In this document: piece after piece, positions 57,204 through 64,000 of the stretch
Position numbering within the stretch: position 1 is the first letter of the stretch
How the letters are laid out: the number at the start of each line of letters is the position of its first letter
Origin: Pseudomonas silvicola
Lineage (GTDB): Bacteria > Pseudomonadota > Gammaproteobacteria > Pseudomonadales > Pseudomonadaceae
Length of the DNA stretch: 64,000 nt
Assembly (NCBI RefSeq): GCF_026651855.1
Contig: NZ_CP093280.1
Coordinates: forward strand, 5,850,501-5,914,500
Reading direction: 5' to 3'
Notes under the pieces: model-generated
Databases searched by the model: none
Told to the model about the DNA's origin: nothing
Seen by the model: only the letters and a program-made list of their open reading frames with translations
Made by a program: the position numbers and the translations under genes

Positions 57204-57667
57204 TGAAAGAACGTCACCCCGACCTGATCGAAGTGAATGTCGCCACCCTGTCCGGCGAGGCGTTGGGCTGGGCCGTCGGCAAGGCGGAAGGCCTGGACGT
57301 GCTACTTGCCTCGCCCGTCTACGGAAACCCCTGGCGGGTGTTCGTCCGTTACACCGGCGAGGTCACCATTCGCGAAGTGCGGTATGCGCCGCAAGATAGC
57401 TGGGCTGATGGTGGGCCGCTGATCTCGAAATACCGAGTACTGATCACGCCGCCGAATGAAATGGTCCATCGCAACTTCGGACCTTTCGACAAGCGCAACG
57501 GGTACTACGAAAGCGGCTTATGGGGATCGACCATCTTCGGCAAAGAACGCAAGCACCGACGAGCCTCCTTCCATCACCAAGACAGCCCACTGACCGCGGC
57601 CATGCGCGCGATTGTGCAATTCGAACTGGGCGACACCGTTCAGGTGCCCAAGGAGCTGATCCCATGA
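57200..57667 (+). CDS. NinX-like (DUF2591) protein
   Basis: 155 aa. VNVATLSGEALGWAVGKAEGL at the start and SPLTAAMRAIVQFELGDTVQVPKELI at the end are the DUF2591/NinX pattern. Overlaps the previous gene by 4 bp and the next by 4 bp. Accessory early gene of unknown role. Confidence 0.8.
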   Translation: MMKERHPDLIEVNVATLSGEALGWAVGKAEGLDVLLASPVYGNPWRVFVRYTGEVTIREVRYAPQDSWADGGPLISKYRVLITPPNEMVHRNFGPFDKRNGYYESGLWGSTIFGKERKHRRASFHHQDSPLTAAMRAIVQFELGDTVQVPKELIP

Positions 57668-57876
57668 CCCAGGTCCTCAAAGGCCCCTACCGGCAGCACG
57701 GCTTCTGGTGGGTGGATGTGAAGCGCGGTGCGGCGGTGCTGCACGAGATGTTCAGCAGCCAGGAGATTGCCCAGGCGGCAGCTGACCGGTGGCTTGCGGA
57801 GGCGCGTGCGGTTGCTGTGGGCATCCAAGTATTGGCAGGGCGCCTCGAAGCCACGATAGCCAAAGCCACCGAATAA
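57664..57876 (+). CDS. Small early phage protein, unknown
   Basis: 70 aa: LKGPYRQHGFWWVDVKRGAAVLHEMFSSQEIAQAAADRWLAEARAVAVGI. Short beta then helix, ATGA overlap. Unknown. Confidence 0.6.
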   Translation: MTQVLKGPYRQHGFWWVDVKRGAAVLHEMFSSQEIAQAAADRWLAEARAVAVGIQVLAGRLEATIAKATE

Positions 57877-57912
57877 CCCCTTCTGCCGCCATAGGGCGGA
57901 TGGAGCATACCC

Positions 57913-58164
57913 GTGGAATCTGAAATCCTCTCAGACGAAGAACTGGCCGAGATCACCGGTTACAAAGCCAGGGCCTGGCAGCGGCGATGGCTTGATGAGC
58001 GCCAATGGCAGTATGTCGAGAGCCGTGGCAAGAGGCCACTGGTGGGGCGGCAGTACGCCCGCATGAAGCTCGGCATGGTGATGCCTACCATCCTTGACCC
58101 GAATCCGCCGCCGGCGAGCCAGCCTCGTCCGGCGTGGACGCCTGACTTTTCGCGAGTACGCTGA
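57913..58164 (+). CDS. DUF4224 protein next to integrase (excisionase candidate)
   Basis: 83 aa, GTG start. SEILSDEELAEITGYKARAWQRRWLDERQWQYVESRGKRPLVGRQYARMKLG is the DUF4224 pattern, a winged-helix-like domain commonly encoded just before phage integrases. Ends 2 bp before the integrase ATG. Likely recombination-directionality factor (position and family). Confidence 0.8.
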   Translation: MESEILSDEELAEITGYKARAWQRRWLDERQWQYVESRGKRPLVGRQYARMKLGMVMPTILDPNPPPASQPRPAWTPDFSRVR

Positions 58165-58166
58165 AC

Positions 58167-59216
58167 ATGCGACCCAGAAAGACCGAAAACAGGGACCTGC
58201 CGCCGGGCGTTTACCGACGCAAACGAACCAGGAAGAACGGAAACGTGTGGGTCGGTTTCTACTACCGCGACGGCGCGGGCAAGGAAGTCCCGCTGGGCAC
58301 CGACCTGGGCAAGGCCAAATTGAAATGGGCAGAGCTGGAAGCCAAGGAGAAACCCAGCGACCTGACGCTGATGCGTGCGATCTTCGACCGCTACGCACTG
58401 CAGATCATCCCGAAGAAGGCACCCAGGACTCAGCAGGACAACGCCGGCGAGCTGCGCCAGCTACGCGCAGCATTCGACACGGCGCCCATCGACTCGATTA
58501 CGCCCGCGCTGATTGCGCAGTATCGGGACAAACGGACGGCGAAAACCCGGGCGAACAGGGAAATCGCCCTTATGTCGCACGTTTTCAACACAGCGAGGGA
58601 ATGGGGATTGACCGACAGGGAGAACCCCTGCCAGGGCGTTCGGAAGAACAAGGAGGTGCCACGGGACTTTTACGCCAACGAGGCGGTATGGGATGCGGTC
58701 TACGACAAGGCGGCGCCCGAACTCAAGGACGCCATGGATCTGGCCTACCTCACCGGCCAGCGCCCTGCAGATGTACGGCTGATGCGCAGGGACGATGTTG
58801 AGGGCGAGTACCTGCTGGTGCAGCAGGGCAAGACGGCGAAACGCCTGCGGATTCTGCTCGAGGTCGATGGGGTGAAAAACAGCCTGGGTAAATTGATCGA
58901 GCGGATGACCGCCAGGACGATTGCGCACAGCTCTCAGTACTTCATCCTGAACAAACAGGGCAAGAAGGTATCAGGCCGCATGCTGGGCGCCAGGTGGGAG
59001 CTTGCCAGGGACAAGGCGGCTGCCGAGGCAGAAGCCGGGGGCGACGCGGACCTGGCCGGCCGAATCAGGCAGTTCCAGTTCCGAGATATCCGACCGAAGG
59101 CAGCATCCGAAATCGACGATATCGAGGACGCAAGTCGGCTATTGGGCCACTCGAAACAGGAGATCACCGAGCGTGTTTACCGCCGAGTCGGCGCTATTGC
59201 CAAGCCCTCGAAATAG
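58167..59216 (+). CDS. int: Phage tyrosine integrase
   Basis: 349 aa. Arm-binding N-terminus (RDLPPGVYRRKRTRKNGNVWVGFYYRDG), core-binding helical domain, catalytic domain: first Arg in LTGQRPADVRLM (near 198), FRDIRPKAAS with Asp where His is usual, LLGHSKQEITERVYRR with catalytic Tyr near 337. It integrates the phage at tRNA-Cys, whose gene starts 100 bp downstream. Arm-like repeats follow the stop. Confidence 0.95.
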   Translation: MRPRKTENRDLPPGVYRRKRTRKNGNVWVGFYYRDGAGKEVPLGTDLGKAKLKWAELEAKEKPSDLTLMRAIFDRYALQIIPKKAPRTQQDNAGELRQLRAAFDTAPIDSITPALIAQYRDKRTAKTRANREIALMSHVFNTAREWGLTDRENPCQGVRKNKEVPRDFYANEAVWDAVYDKAAPELKDAMDLAYLTGQRPADVRLMRRDDVEGEYLLVQQGKTAKRLRILLEVDGVKNSLGKLIERMTARTIAHSSQYFILNKQGKKVSGRMLGARWELARDKAAAEAEAGGDADLAGRIRQFQFRDIRPKAASEIDDIEDASRLLGHSKQEITERVYRRVGAIAKPSK

Positions 59217-59220
59217 GAAA

Positions 59221-59252
59221 GTTTCGGAACTCCTACCCAAAAGTTTCGGAAC
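59221..59252. other. Putative integrase arm-type sites, right end
   Basis: GTTTCGGAAC at 59221-59230 and 59243-59252, 22 bp apart (about two helical turns), flanked by AA and TC in both copies. Confidence 0.6.
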
Positions 59253-59275
59253 TCGAAGGTTTTTTAGCGCACAAA

Positions 59276-59306
59276 TAAAAACCCCGCAGACCTTGATCTG
59301 CGGGGC
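59276..59306 (-). terminator. Phage-supplied terminator after tRNA-Cys
   Basis: Stem CCCCGCAGATC/GGTCTGCGGGG (one G-T) followed by TTTTT on the minus strand, 9 bp past the tRNA CCA end. It replaces the host terminator left behind at 9342-9379. Confidence 0.85.
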
Positions 59307-59314
59307 TTCTAATG

Positions 59315-59363
59315 ATGGAGGCCGAGGTCGGAATCGAACCGGCGTAGACGGATTTGCAATCCG
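59315..59363. repeat. Prophage right attachment site
   Basis: 49 bp identical to 9386-9434. Here the repeat is part of a complete tRNA-Cys, so integration reconstituted the gene. Confidence 0.95.
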
Positions 59364-59389
59364 GAGCATAACCACTTTGCTACTCGGCC
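59316..59389 (-). tRNA. tRNA-Cys(GCA)
   Basis: 74 nt. Acceptor GGCCGAG/CTCGGCC, anticodon loop TTGCAAA giving GCA, T-loop GGTTCGATTCC, CCA encoded. Its 3' half is phage-derived. Upstream (59390-59431) a short spacer joins it to a truncated tRNA-Gly end, so its native promoter is beyond the ICE. Confidence 0.97.
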
Positions 59390-59431
59390 TCAAATGCACA
59401 GCAACTTACAACCGCTGCTCCACATAAAAAC

Positions 59432-59449
59432 TGGAGCGGGAAACGAGAC
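59432..59449 (-). repeat. ICE attachment half-site: 18-bp tRNA-Gly 3' end
   Basis: Minus strand GTCTCGTTTCCCGCTCCA, the last 18 nt of tRNA-Gly(GCC). The upstream part of the tRNA is absent; the sequence changes to ICE DNA at 59450. Same 18-bp target as ICEclc (established knowledge). Confidence 0.85.
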
Positions 59450-60223
59450 GTGTACTAGGACAGTAAGTCGTTGTTTCCCAAACACTTTCTTCGTTGGGCT
59501 GGCCAGCGAAGACCTCAATTGTAGCCTTGTTTTTCGTCCTAGGCAACAAATTCGTCCAAAGAGTTCCACAGACGTCCAAAGAGCTGCACTCAGTACACCA
59601 GACCCACGATCGGTACATCGTCGTAGGCGACTGCCTCGAACTCATCATCCACGCCCGGTTGTCTGCCCCGCATCCATCATCGCGAAGACGATCAGGCAGA
59701 TGGTTCTGGTGATGGCACAGGTCGGATTCCACCTGGGAACGCCTGCACCACAACTCACAGGCGACCTTCTGCTCAAGCTCCTTTGAAAGAACGCGCACGC
59801 TGGCCACTGCGTTTCCGCACACGATTCTTTGTCGATATATCAGGATGACGGGGCAAGCATGACAGATGCGGGTTTGCTGCGTCCGGCTGGACATTCGACG
59901 ACGATTGCGGCCCCCTCACGCCTCCTGAGACCGCTGGCATATCAGGTCATACCTAGACGGTTTTGCAGAAACCGAAACTTCTCACGACCCTGATAGCGTG
60001 AGCGTCACTGTCGAGCCTACGTCCCGATGCTCGACCTTCTAATCGATGAATTTTTGCACATCGAGCACACGACGACTACCAGTTGCGCGAACTGGTGAGA
60101 AGTATTCAAACCACATGACGAAGCGGCCTTAGGTGCCCACTTCCTGCACAGACGACAGGCCGACCATGAGGTCGGTGACAAAGGAGTCGGTCATGTAGTT
60201 CTTCTCCTGGAAGGAGACGGAGC
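59450..60223. other. Non-coding ICE end
   Basis: No convincing gene in 774 bp. Direct repeats CGTCCAAAGAG at 59553-59563 and 59573-59583 (20-bp spacing) may bind the ICE integrase. A 21-codon minus ORF (60129-60194, AGGAG upstream) is possible but unproven. Confidence 0.5.
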
Positions 60224-60976
60224 ATGCACGAGAACAAGAATGATGCACCAACATCAAAGGTGTTCTATCGCCCGATCGAAGCGTCCATCCGCTGGGCCGG
60301 GCTGCTGCGATACGAGCAGGTGATTCTGGCTTCGATTTCGTCGCCAAGGCGCCTGCCGCAGTCGTTGGATTGCCCACGTTGTGCCGAGCTGAGGCTTTGC
60401 ACCGAACGTATCTTCGACGGCATCCTCAATGGAGAACTGCCCTTCGGGCAGAACGGCATCACGACGCGCGATTCCACGCTGATCGACTCCCCTGATCTGA
60501 CGGTGCGTCACGTCGATCTGAAGCGCTGGATGCGACAACACTATCCCGAGCAACGACCGGGCTTCCTCTTCTCCCGAAGCGAGCGCATCGCCCATCCCTT
60601 CATCTCGCTGGAAACTGGGCAGGCGATGCTAGTCGAGCGCCTGGCCCTGAAGTCCACCTTGGACCAGTACAAACGCCAACTGCATGAGTTGCAGGAAAAG
60701 CACGGGGCGCTTCTCAAGCAGATGGCGCCCTCTGCTGGCGCACAGTGCCTGATCAGTGATCGCGCCGAAGCCACCTACCTGAACATTATCGGCAGCATGT
60801 TGGACCTGATGCTCGGCCAGTCGCCTTCGGGCGTGCCGTACTCCAGCTTCAAGACTCAGGAGGCGGTGGTTAGTGCATTGGTCGCCCATCACAGCGGCGC
60901 AATGGGGATCGCGGAGCGGACGCTAAACGGCAAGTTCGCCACGGCCAGACGCCGGCTGCGTAGCGCGACAGTCTGA
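60224..60976 (+). CDS. Conserved ICE-end protein, unknown function
   Basis: 250 aa. Two Cys in LDCPRCAELRLC may bind metal; coiled coil (LDQYKRQLHELQEKHGALLKQM); C-terminal FKTQEAVVSALVAHHSGAMGIAERTLNGKFATARRRL resembles a DNA-binding helix set. ATG after GGAGACGGAGC. Located between the att end and alpA; I do not recognise a characterised family. Confidence 0.7.
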   Translation: MHENKNDAPTSKVFYRPIEASIRWAGLLRYEQVILASISSPRRLPQSLDCPRCAELRLCTERIFDGILNGELPFGQNGITTRDSTLIDSPDLTVRHVDLKRWMRQHYPEQRPGFLFSRSERIAHPFISLETGQAMLVERLALKSTLDQYKRQLHELQEKHGALLKQMAPSAGAQCLISDRAEATYLNIIGSMLDLMLGQSPSGVPYSSFKTQEAVVSALVAHHSGAMGIAERTLNGKFATARRRLRSATV

Positions 60977-60994
60977 GGTTTTCCATCTTGTATG

Positions 60995-61013
60995 TGCAAT
61001 CGCGGAGATTGCA
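60995..61013. promoter_or_regulatory. Operator-like palindrome upstream of alpA
   Basis: TGCAATC-GCGGA-GATTGCA, perfect 7-bp arms, about 80 bp before the alpA start; a third GCAAT follows at 61016. Possible binding site for the par-operon regulator. Confidence 0.5.
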
Positions 61014-61094
61014 TTTGCAATGTCTTTTCCCATCCATGTCTATTGAATGGAGGTCACGCCAACAAACGCCACTGAGCGTTCAGGAGTGACCGCC

Positions 61095-61307
61095 ATGTCG
61101 CAAACACCTGCACTGCCCGCAAGCGAGCGCCGCATCCTGCGGCTTGATGAAGTCGAAACCAAGTCGGGTTTCAAACGCGCCCACATCTACAACCTGATGC
61201 GCAAAGGCCTGTTCCCGAAGGCGCTGCGCCTGGGCGTGCGCGCGGTCGGCTGGGACTCCATCGAGATCGATCAGTGGATCGCCGAGCGCGTCAACAACCG
61301 GGCCTGA
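61095..61307 (+). CDS. alpA: AlpA-family transcriptional regulator
   Basis: 70 aa from ATG 61095 (GGAG 8 nt upstream). RRILRLDEVETKSGFKRAHIYNLMRKGLFPKALRLGVRAVGWDSIEIDQWIAERV is the AlpA/MerR-like winged HTH signature. First gene of the par cluster; in ICEclc the alpA-led operon is switched on in transfer-competent cells. Confidence 0.9.
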   Translation: MSQTPALPASERRILRLDEVETKSGFKRAHIYNLMRKGLFPKALRLGVRAVGWDSIEIDQWIAERVNNRA

Positions 61308-61349
61308 CCCGTTCTCCAGCGGACTTCCCATCCTCACAAGGAGAACGCC

Positions 61350-62225
61350 ATGCAGGTCGTATCCATCATTTCAACAAAAGGTGGCGTCGGCAAGACCACC
61401 ACGGCCGCGAACCTCGGCGGGCTTGCCGCCGACGCGGGGCTGCGTGTGCTACTGCTCGACCTCGACGTGCAGCCCACCTTGTCCTCGTACTACGAGCTAG
61501 GCCACCGCGCACCTGGTGGCATCTACGAGTTGCTGGCCTTCAACGAGCGCGACCTCGGGCTGCTTGTGTCCCGCACGATCGTCGCGGGCCTGGACTTGGT
61601 GCTCTCCACCGACCACCGAGGCGAGCTGAACACCTTGCTGCTGCACGCGCCGGATGGGCGCCTGCGGTTGCGCCATCTCTTGCCGGTCCTGGCGCCTCTC
61701 TATGACCTGGTACTGATCGACACCCAAGGCGCGCGATCGGTGCTGCTGGAGATGGCGGTACTCGCCTCCAACCTCGCGCTGTCGCCCGTGACCCCGGAAA
61801 TCCTCGCGGCGCGCGAGCTGCGGCGCGGCACCATGCAGTTGCTCGAAGACATTGCGCCCTACCGGCACCTGGGCATCGAGCCTCCACCTCTGCATCTGCT
61901 CATCAATCGCGTCCACCCTGTGTCAGCCAATGCACGGCTGATCCAGCAGGCCCTGCGCGATCTTTTCCAGGACCATGCCGGCATCCGCGTGCTGGCCACC
62001 GACGTGCCGGCCATCGAGGCGTATCCGCGTGCAGCTACGCGCGGATTGCCAGTGCATCGGGTCGAATACCGCCAGCCGCCGAGCAGAGTCGCCCCCGCCG
62101 CGCTCGACACCATGCGCGGCCTCGCAGACGAACTATTTCCGCAATGGCGGCACCGATTTGCCATGGTGTCCGGCCGTCCGCCACACCCACTTGATGCCGG
62201 GAGGTCCCATGGCGAACGCACATGA
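61350..62225 (+). CDS. parA: ParA-family ATPase of the ICE
   Basis: 291 aa. Deviant Walker A KGGVGKTTTA (10-19), switch I region LLLDLDVQPTLSSYYEL, Walker B LVLIDTQGARS, nucleotide-binding VTPEILAARELRRG. Partition-type ATPase acting on the nucleoid; in ICEclc, ParA together with the small Shi protein arrests host cell division in transfer-competent cells. Overlaps the next gene by 17 bp. Confidence 0.92.
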   Translation: MQVVSIISTKGGVGKTTTAANLGGLAADAGLRVLLLDLDVQPTLSSYYELGHRAPGGIYELLAFNERDLGLLVSRTIVAGLDLVLSTDHRGELNTLLLHAPDGRLRLRHLLPVLAPLYDLVLIDTQGARSVLLEMAVLASNLALSPVTPEILAARELRRGTMQLLEDIAPYRHLGIEPPPLHLLINRVHPVSANARLIQQALRDLFQDHAGIRVLATDVPAIEAYPRAATRGLPVHRVEYRQPPSRVAPAALDTMRGLADELFPQWRHRFAMVSGRPPHPLDAGRSHGERT

Positions 62226-62457
62226 GCTTGCCCGAGGCCACAAGCGGCTTCGCGCCCTGATCGAGTTCGCGGTTGGCGAAGGTTGGCACGTCAAACGCAC
62301 GCCTGGCGGCCACCTCAAGTTCACCAAGCCTGGCTGCGCCGCGATCTACACCAGCTCGACGGCCAGCGACCACCGGGCGACCCTGAATGCCCGTGCGCAA
62401 ATCCGCCGCGCCGAGCGCGAGGCCCGATACCAAGCGCAGGGAGGCGGCCATGGCTGA
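62209..62457 (+). CDS. Shi-like small protein, HicA-like pattern
   Basis: 82 aa from ATG 62209 (GGGAGG upstream), inside the end of parA. LRALIEFAVGEGWHVKRTPGGHLKFTKPGCAAIYTSSTASDHRATLNARAQIRRAERE: the GGHLKF and following strand recall HicA-type folds (GSHH). Position between parA and parB equals shi of ICEclc; identity with Shi is by order, not by alignment. Confidence 0.7.
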   Translation: MANAHELARGHKRLRALIEFAVGEGWHVKRTPGGHLKFTKPGCAAIYTSSTASDHRATLNARAQIRRAEREARYQAQGGGHG

Positions 62458-64000
62458 GGTCACCTCCCAGCAGATGGCTGGCAAGCTGCTCGCGGCCGGG
62501 TTCGAGCGCAGCGGCCCGTCAGCCTCGACCTTGAGCGACCCGATCGCCGACACACCCATGGTCGTGACCCTAGATCAGTTGCGCCCCTACGACCACGATC
62601 CCAGGAAAAAACGCAACCCGGCCTACGAGGAAATCAAGGCGTCCATCCGCGAGCGAGGTCTGGACGCGGCGCCGGCCATCACTCGCCGACCAGGTGAGGA
62701 CCACTACATCATCCGCAACGGGGGAAATACGCGGCTGGCGATCCTGCGCGAACTATGGTCAGAGACCAAGGACGAGCGGTTTTTCCGTATATCGTGCCTG
62801 TTCCGGCCGTGGCCCAGCCGCGGCGAAGTCGTCATGCTGACCGGTCACCTGGCCGAGAATGAATTACGCGGGGGCCTCACGTTCATCGAGCGCGCCCTCG
62901 GCGTCGAGAAGGCACGCGAGTTCTACGAGCAAGAAAGTGGCACTACCTTGAGCCAGTCCGAGCTGGCCCGCCGCCTCGCTGCCGATGGCTTCCCGGTACA
63001 ACAGTCGCACATCAGCCGCATGAACGACGCGGTGCAGTATCTCCTGCCCGCGATCCCCACCGTGCTCTATGGCGGCCTCGGTCGCCATCAGGTCGAACGC
63101 CTGTCGGTCATGCGCAAAGCCTGCATGCTCGCGTGGGAGCGCTACGCCAAGGGCCGCTCCCTGGTTCAGGACTTCCACGAATTTTTCCAGGAAGCGCTGT
63201 CGCAATTCGACGTCCAGGCCGACGAGTTCTCCGCGCAGCGCGTACAGGACGAGCTGATCGGCCAGATGGCCGAGTTGCTGGGTGTCAATTACGACGTGCT
63301 CGCCCTGGACATGACCGAATCCGAGAGCCGGCAGCGCGCCTTGATCAGCGACCCAACGCCGCCCTCGACGCCGCCTGCGTTGCCGGAGCCTGAGTCGGAA
63401 ACCATCGCGCGCCCACCTGCCAACACCGCTCCACCCACCGCAGGGGCTGCATCGGCAGCGCCGCCTGCAGGCCAACCTGCGGCAACGCCTTCGACGCGCG
63501 AGAGCGACACGGATACCAGTCAGGCGGGTCGGGCCAGCCCTGCGGCGGGGAGCGATCTGCTTCGGGAACACATCGTCTCGCCGGCACCGACGACCGAACG
63601 GCTCCAGTCCATCCAGCGCATGGTCGCCGATCAGTTGGGCGATGCGCTGCCTCCCGACTTCTCGGCGAGCGTCTTGCAGTCCATCCCCGTGCAGGCTGGC
63701 GGGCTCTATCCGATCTCCGATGTCTGGTACATCGATCCCAGCTTGGATACTGCCGAGCGCTTGCGCATCCACATCGCACAGTTCGCCCGCGAAATCGCGA
63801 GCGAGGCAGACCTGGACGAGTGCCTTGATGACCGTGCAGAGGGTATCGGTTTCGTCTGCCGGGCCCGCACCCAAAGTCCGGCGCCGCTGGGCCGTTCCGT
63901 CCTCGCTTTGTTGGCGTGCCTGGCCGGTCAGCGGCCCGCCGACGTCGGTCTGCACGACGGGCAAATCGTCATCGACCTGCCGGCGTTGCTGCACGGCCAG
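62450..64000 (+). CDS. parB: ParB-family protein of the ICE, C-terminus off window
   Basis: 517 codons visible, frame open at the edge. N-terminal ParB/Srx domain (about 35-140): LDQLRPYDHDPRKKRNPAYEEIKASIRERGLDAAPAITRRPG...YIIRNGGNTRLAIL, TGHLAENELRGGLTFIERA; HTH SQSELARRLAADGFPVQQSHISRM (about 165-190). Then a Pro/Ala/Thr-rich linker (about 300-360) and a further C-terminal domain. Overlaps the shi-like gene by 8 bp. Confidence 0.9.
   Translation, partial: MAEVTSQQMAGKLLAAGFERSGPSASTLSDPIADTPMVVTLDQLRPYDHDPRKKRNPAYEEIKASIRERGLDAAPAITRRPGEDHYIIRNGGNTRLAILRELWSETKDERFFRISCLFRPWPSRGEVVMLTGHLAENELRGGLTFIERALGVEKAREFYEQESGTTLSQSELARRLAADGFPVQQSHISRMNDAVQYLLPAIPTVLYGGLGRHQVERLSVMRKACMLAWERYAKGRSLVQDFHEFFQEALSQFDVQADEFSAQRVQDELIGQMAELLGVNYDVLALDMTESESRQRALISDPTPPSTPPALPEPESETIARPPANTAPPTAGAASAAPPAGQPAATPSTRESDTDTSQAGRASPAAGSDLLREHIVSPAPTTERLQSIQRMVADQLGDALPPDFSASVLQSIPVQAGGLYPISDVWYIDPSLDTAERLRIHIAQFAREIASEADLDECLDDRAEGIGFVCRARTQSPAPLGRSVLALLACLAGQRPADVGLHDGQIVIDLPALLHGQ

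Larger units (their letters stand above)
9386..59363. mobile_element. Complete 49.9-kb temperate myovirus-type prophage in tRNA-Cys
   Basis: Bounded by the 49-bp repeat. It contains integrase, CI/Cro switch, replication, Nin-type genes, terminase, portal, capsid, sheath, tube, baseplate, fibre, holin candidate, endolysin and spanins, with no obvious broken essential gene. Sheath, J-type baseplate protein and spike show a contractile tail. The structural set (DUF1073 portal, DUF2184 capsid, DUF3277 tube, DUF3383 sheath, DUF2612 baseplate) is a known temperate-myovirus combination. It is likely inducible, judging from gene completeness only. Confidence 0.95.
59432..64000. mobile_element. Terminus of an ICEclc-like integrative conjugative element
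   Basis: Starts at an 18-bp tRNA-Gly 3' end and carries a 250-aa conserved gene, alpA, parA, a small shi-like gene and parB in the order of the ICEclc par cluster. It continues past the window. Its other end should carry the integrase and intact tRNA-Gly. Confidence 0.8.

Noticed and set aside
59432-59449. Full tRNA-Gly
   Set aside because: Only the last 18 nt match; the rest of the cloverleaf is missing, so it is an attachment remnant.
59406-59894. 162-codon minus-strand ORF at the ICE end
   Set aside because: It runs across the ICE attachment junction, which is not compatible with an ICE gene; composition Cys/Ser/Arg-rich.
62864-63994. 376-codon minus-strand open frame
   Set aside because: Antisense to ParB, whose N-terminal domain and overlap with the upstream gene are convincing.

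Overview
The window looks like a Pseudomonas chromosome (putida/fluorescens-type). The reasons are high-GC coding DNA, a bacteriophytochrome operon, a tRNA-Gly/Cys/Leu array, a DUF1654-type gene and an ICEclc-family element. Everything here is read from sequence alone; family names rest on motifs and gene order, not on database searches.

Layout. (1) 1-5.0 kb, minus strand: a light-sensing operon, bacteriophytochrome -> single-domain response regulator -> hybrid histidine kinase (cut by the window edge), followed by one secreted protein of unknown role. No heme oxygenase gene is adjacent. (2) 6.1-9.0 kb: two paralogous acyltransferase-3 membrane enzymes, set among the wreckage of an older prophage (endolysin, tail-fibre-assembly and integrase scraps), then tRNA-Leu(UAA). 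(3) 9,386-59,363: an apparently complete 49.9-kb temperate phage with a contractile tail, integrated in tRNA-Cys. A 49-bp direct repeat marks both ends and the complete tRNA-Cys is on the right. (4) From 59,432 to the window end: one terminus of an ICEclc-like integrative conjugative element. It begins at an 18-bp copy of the tRNA-Gly 3' end and carries alpA-parA-shi-like-parB. Two independent elements have therefore split one host tRNA array.

Phage logic. A CI-like repressor (plus, 42.2 kb) and a Cro-like repressor (minus, 42.1 kb) face away from palindromic operators. Leftward (minus) transcription runs cro -> small DNA-binding genes -> antirepressor -> DnaT-like/P replication genes -> NinB/NinG -> a gene in the Q position -> tRNA-Asn -> holin region -> glycosyltransferases -> terminase -> portal -> capsid -> sheath/tube -> tail chaperones (with a -1 frameshift) -> tape measure -> baseplate -> fibre -> endolysin/spanins. 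Rightward transcription starts from a second repressed promoter near 44.45 kb, passes a boxA-like site, and reads a chain of small overlapping genes, a recombination pair, a C5 methyltransferase, a PD-(D/E)XK-like protein, NinX, a DUF4224 protein and the integrase.

Accessory genes that do not fit the phage plan are the best places to look for new biology. They are a DUF3800 gene expressed with cI, a two-glycosyltransferase cassette in the late operon, a signal-peptide protein wedged between tail chaperone and tape measure, an AT-rich membrane protein and two small paralogs read against the early operon, and a 64-nt hairpin in an early intergenic gap.
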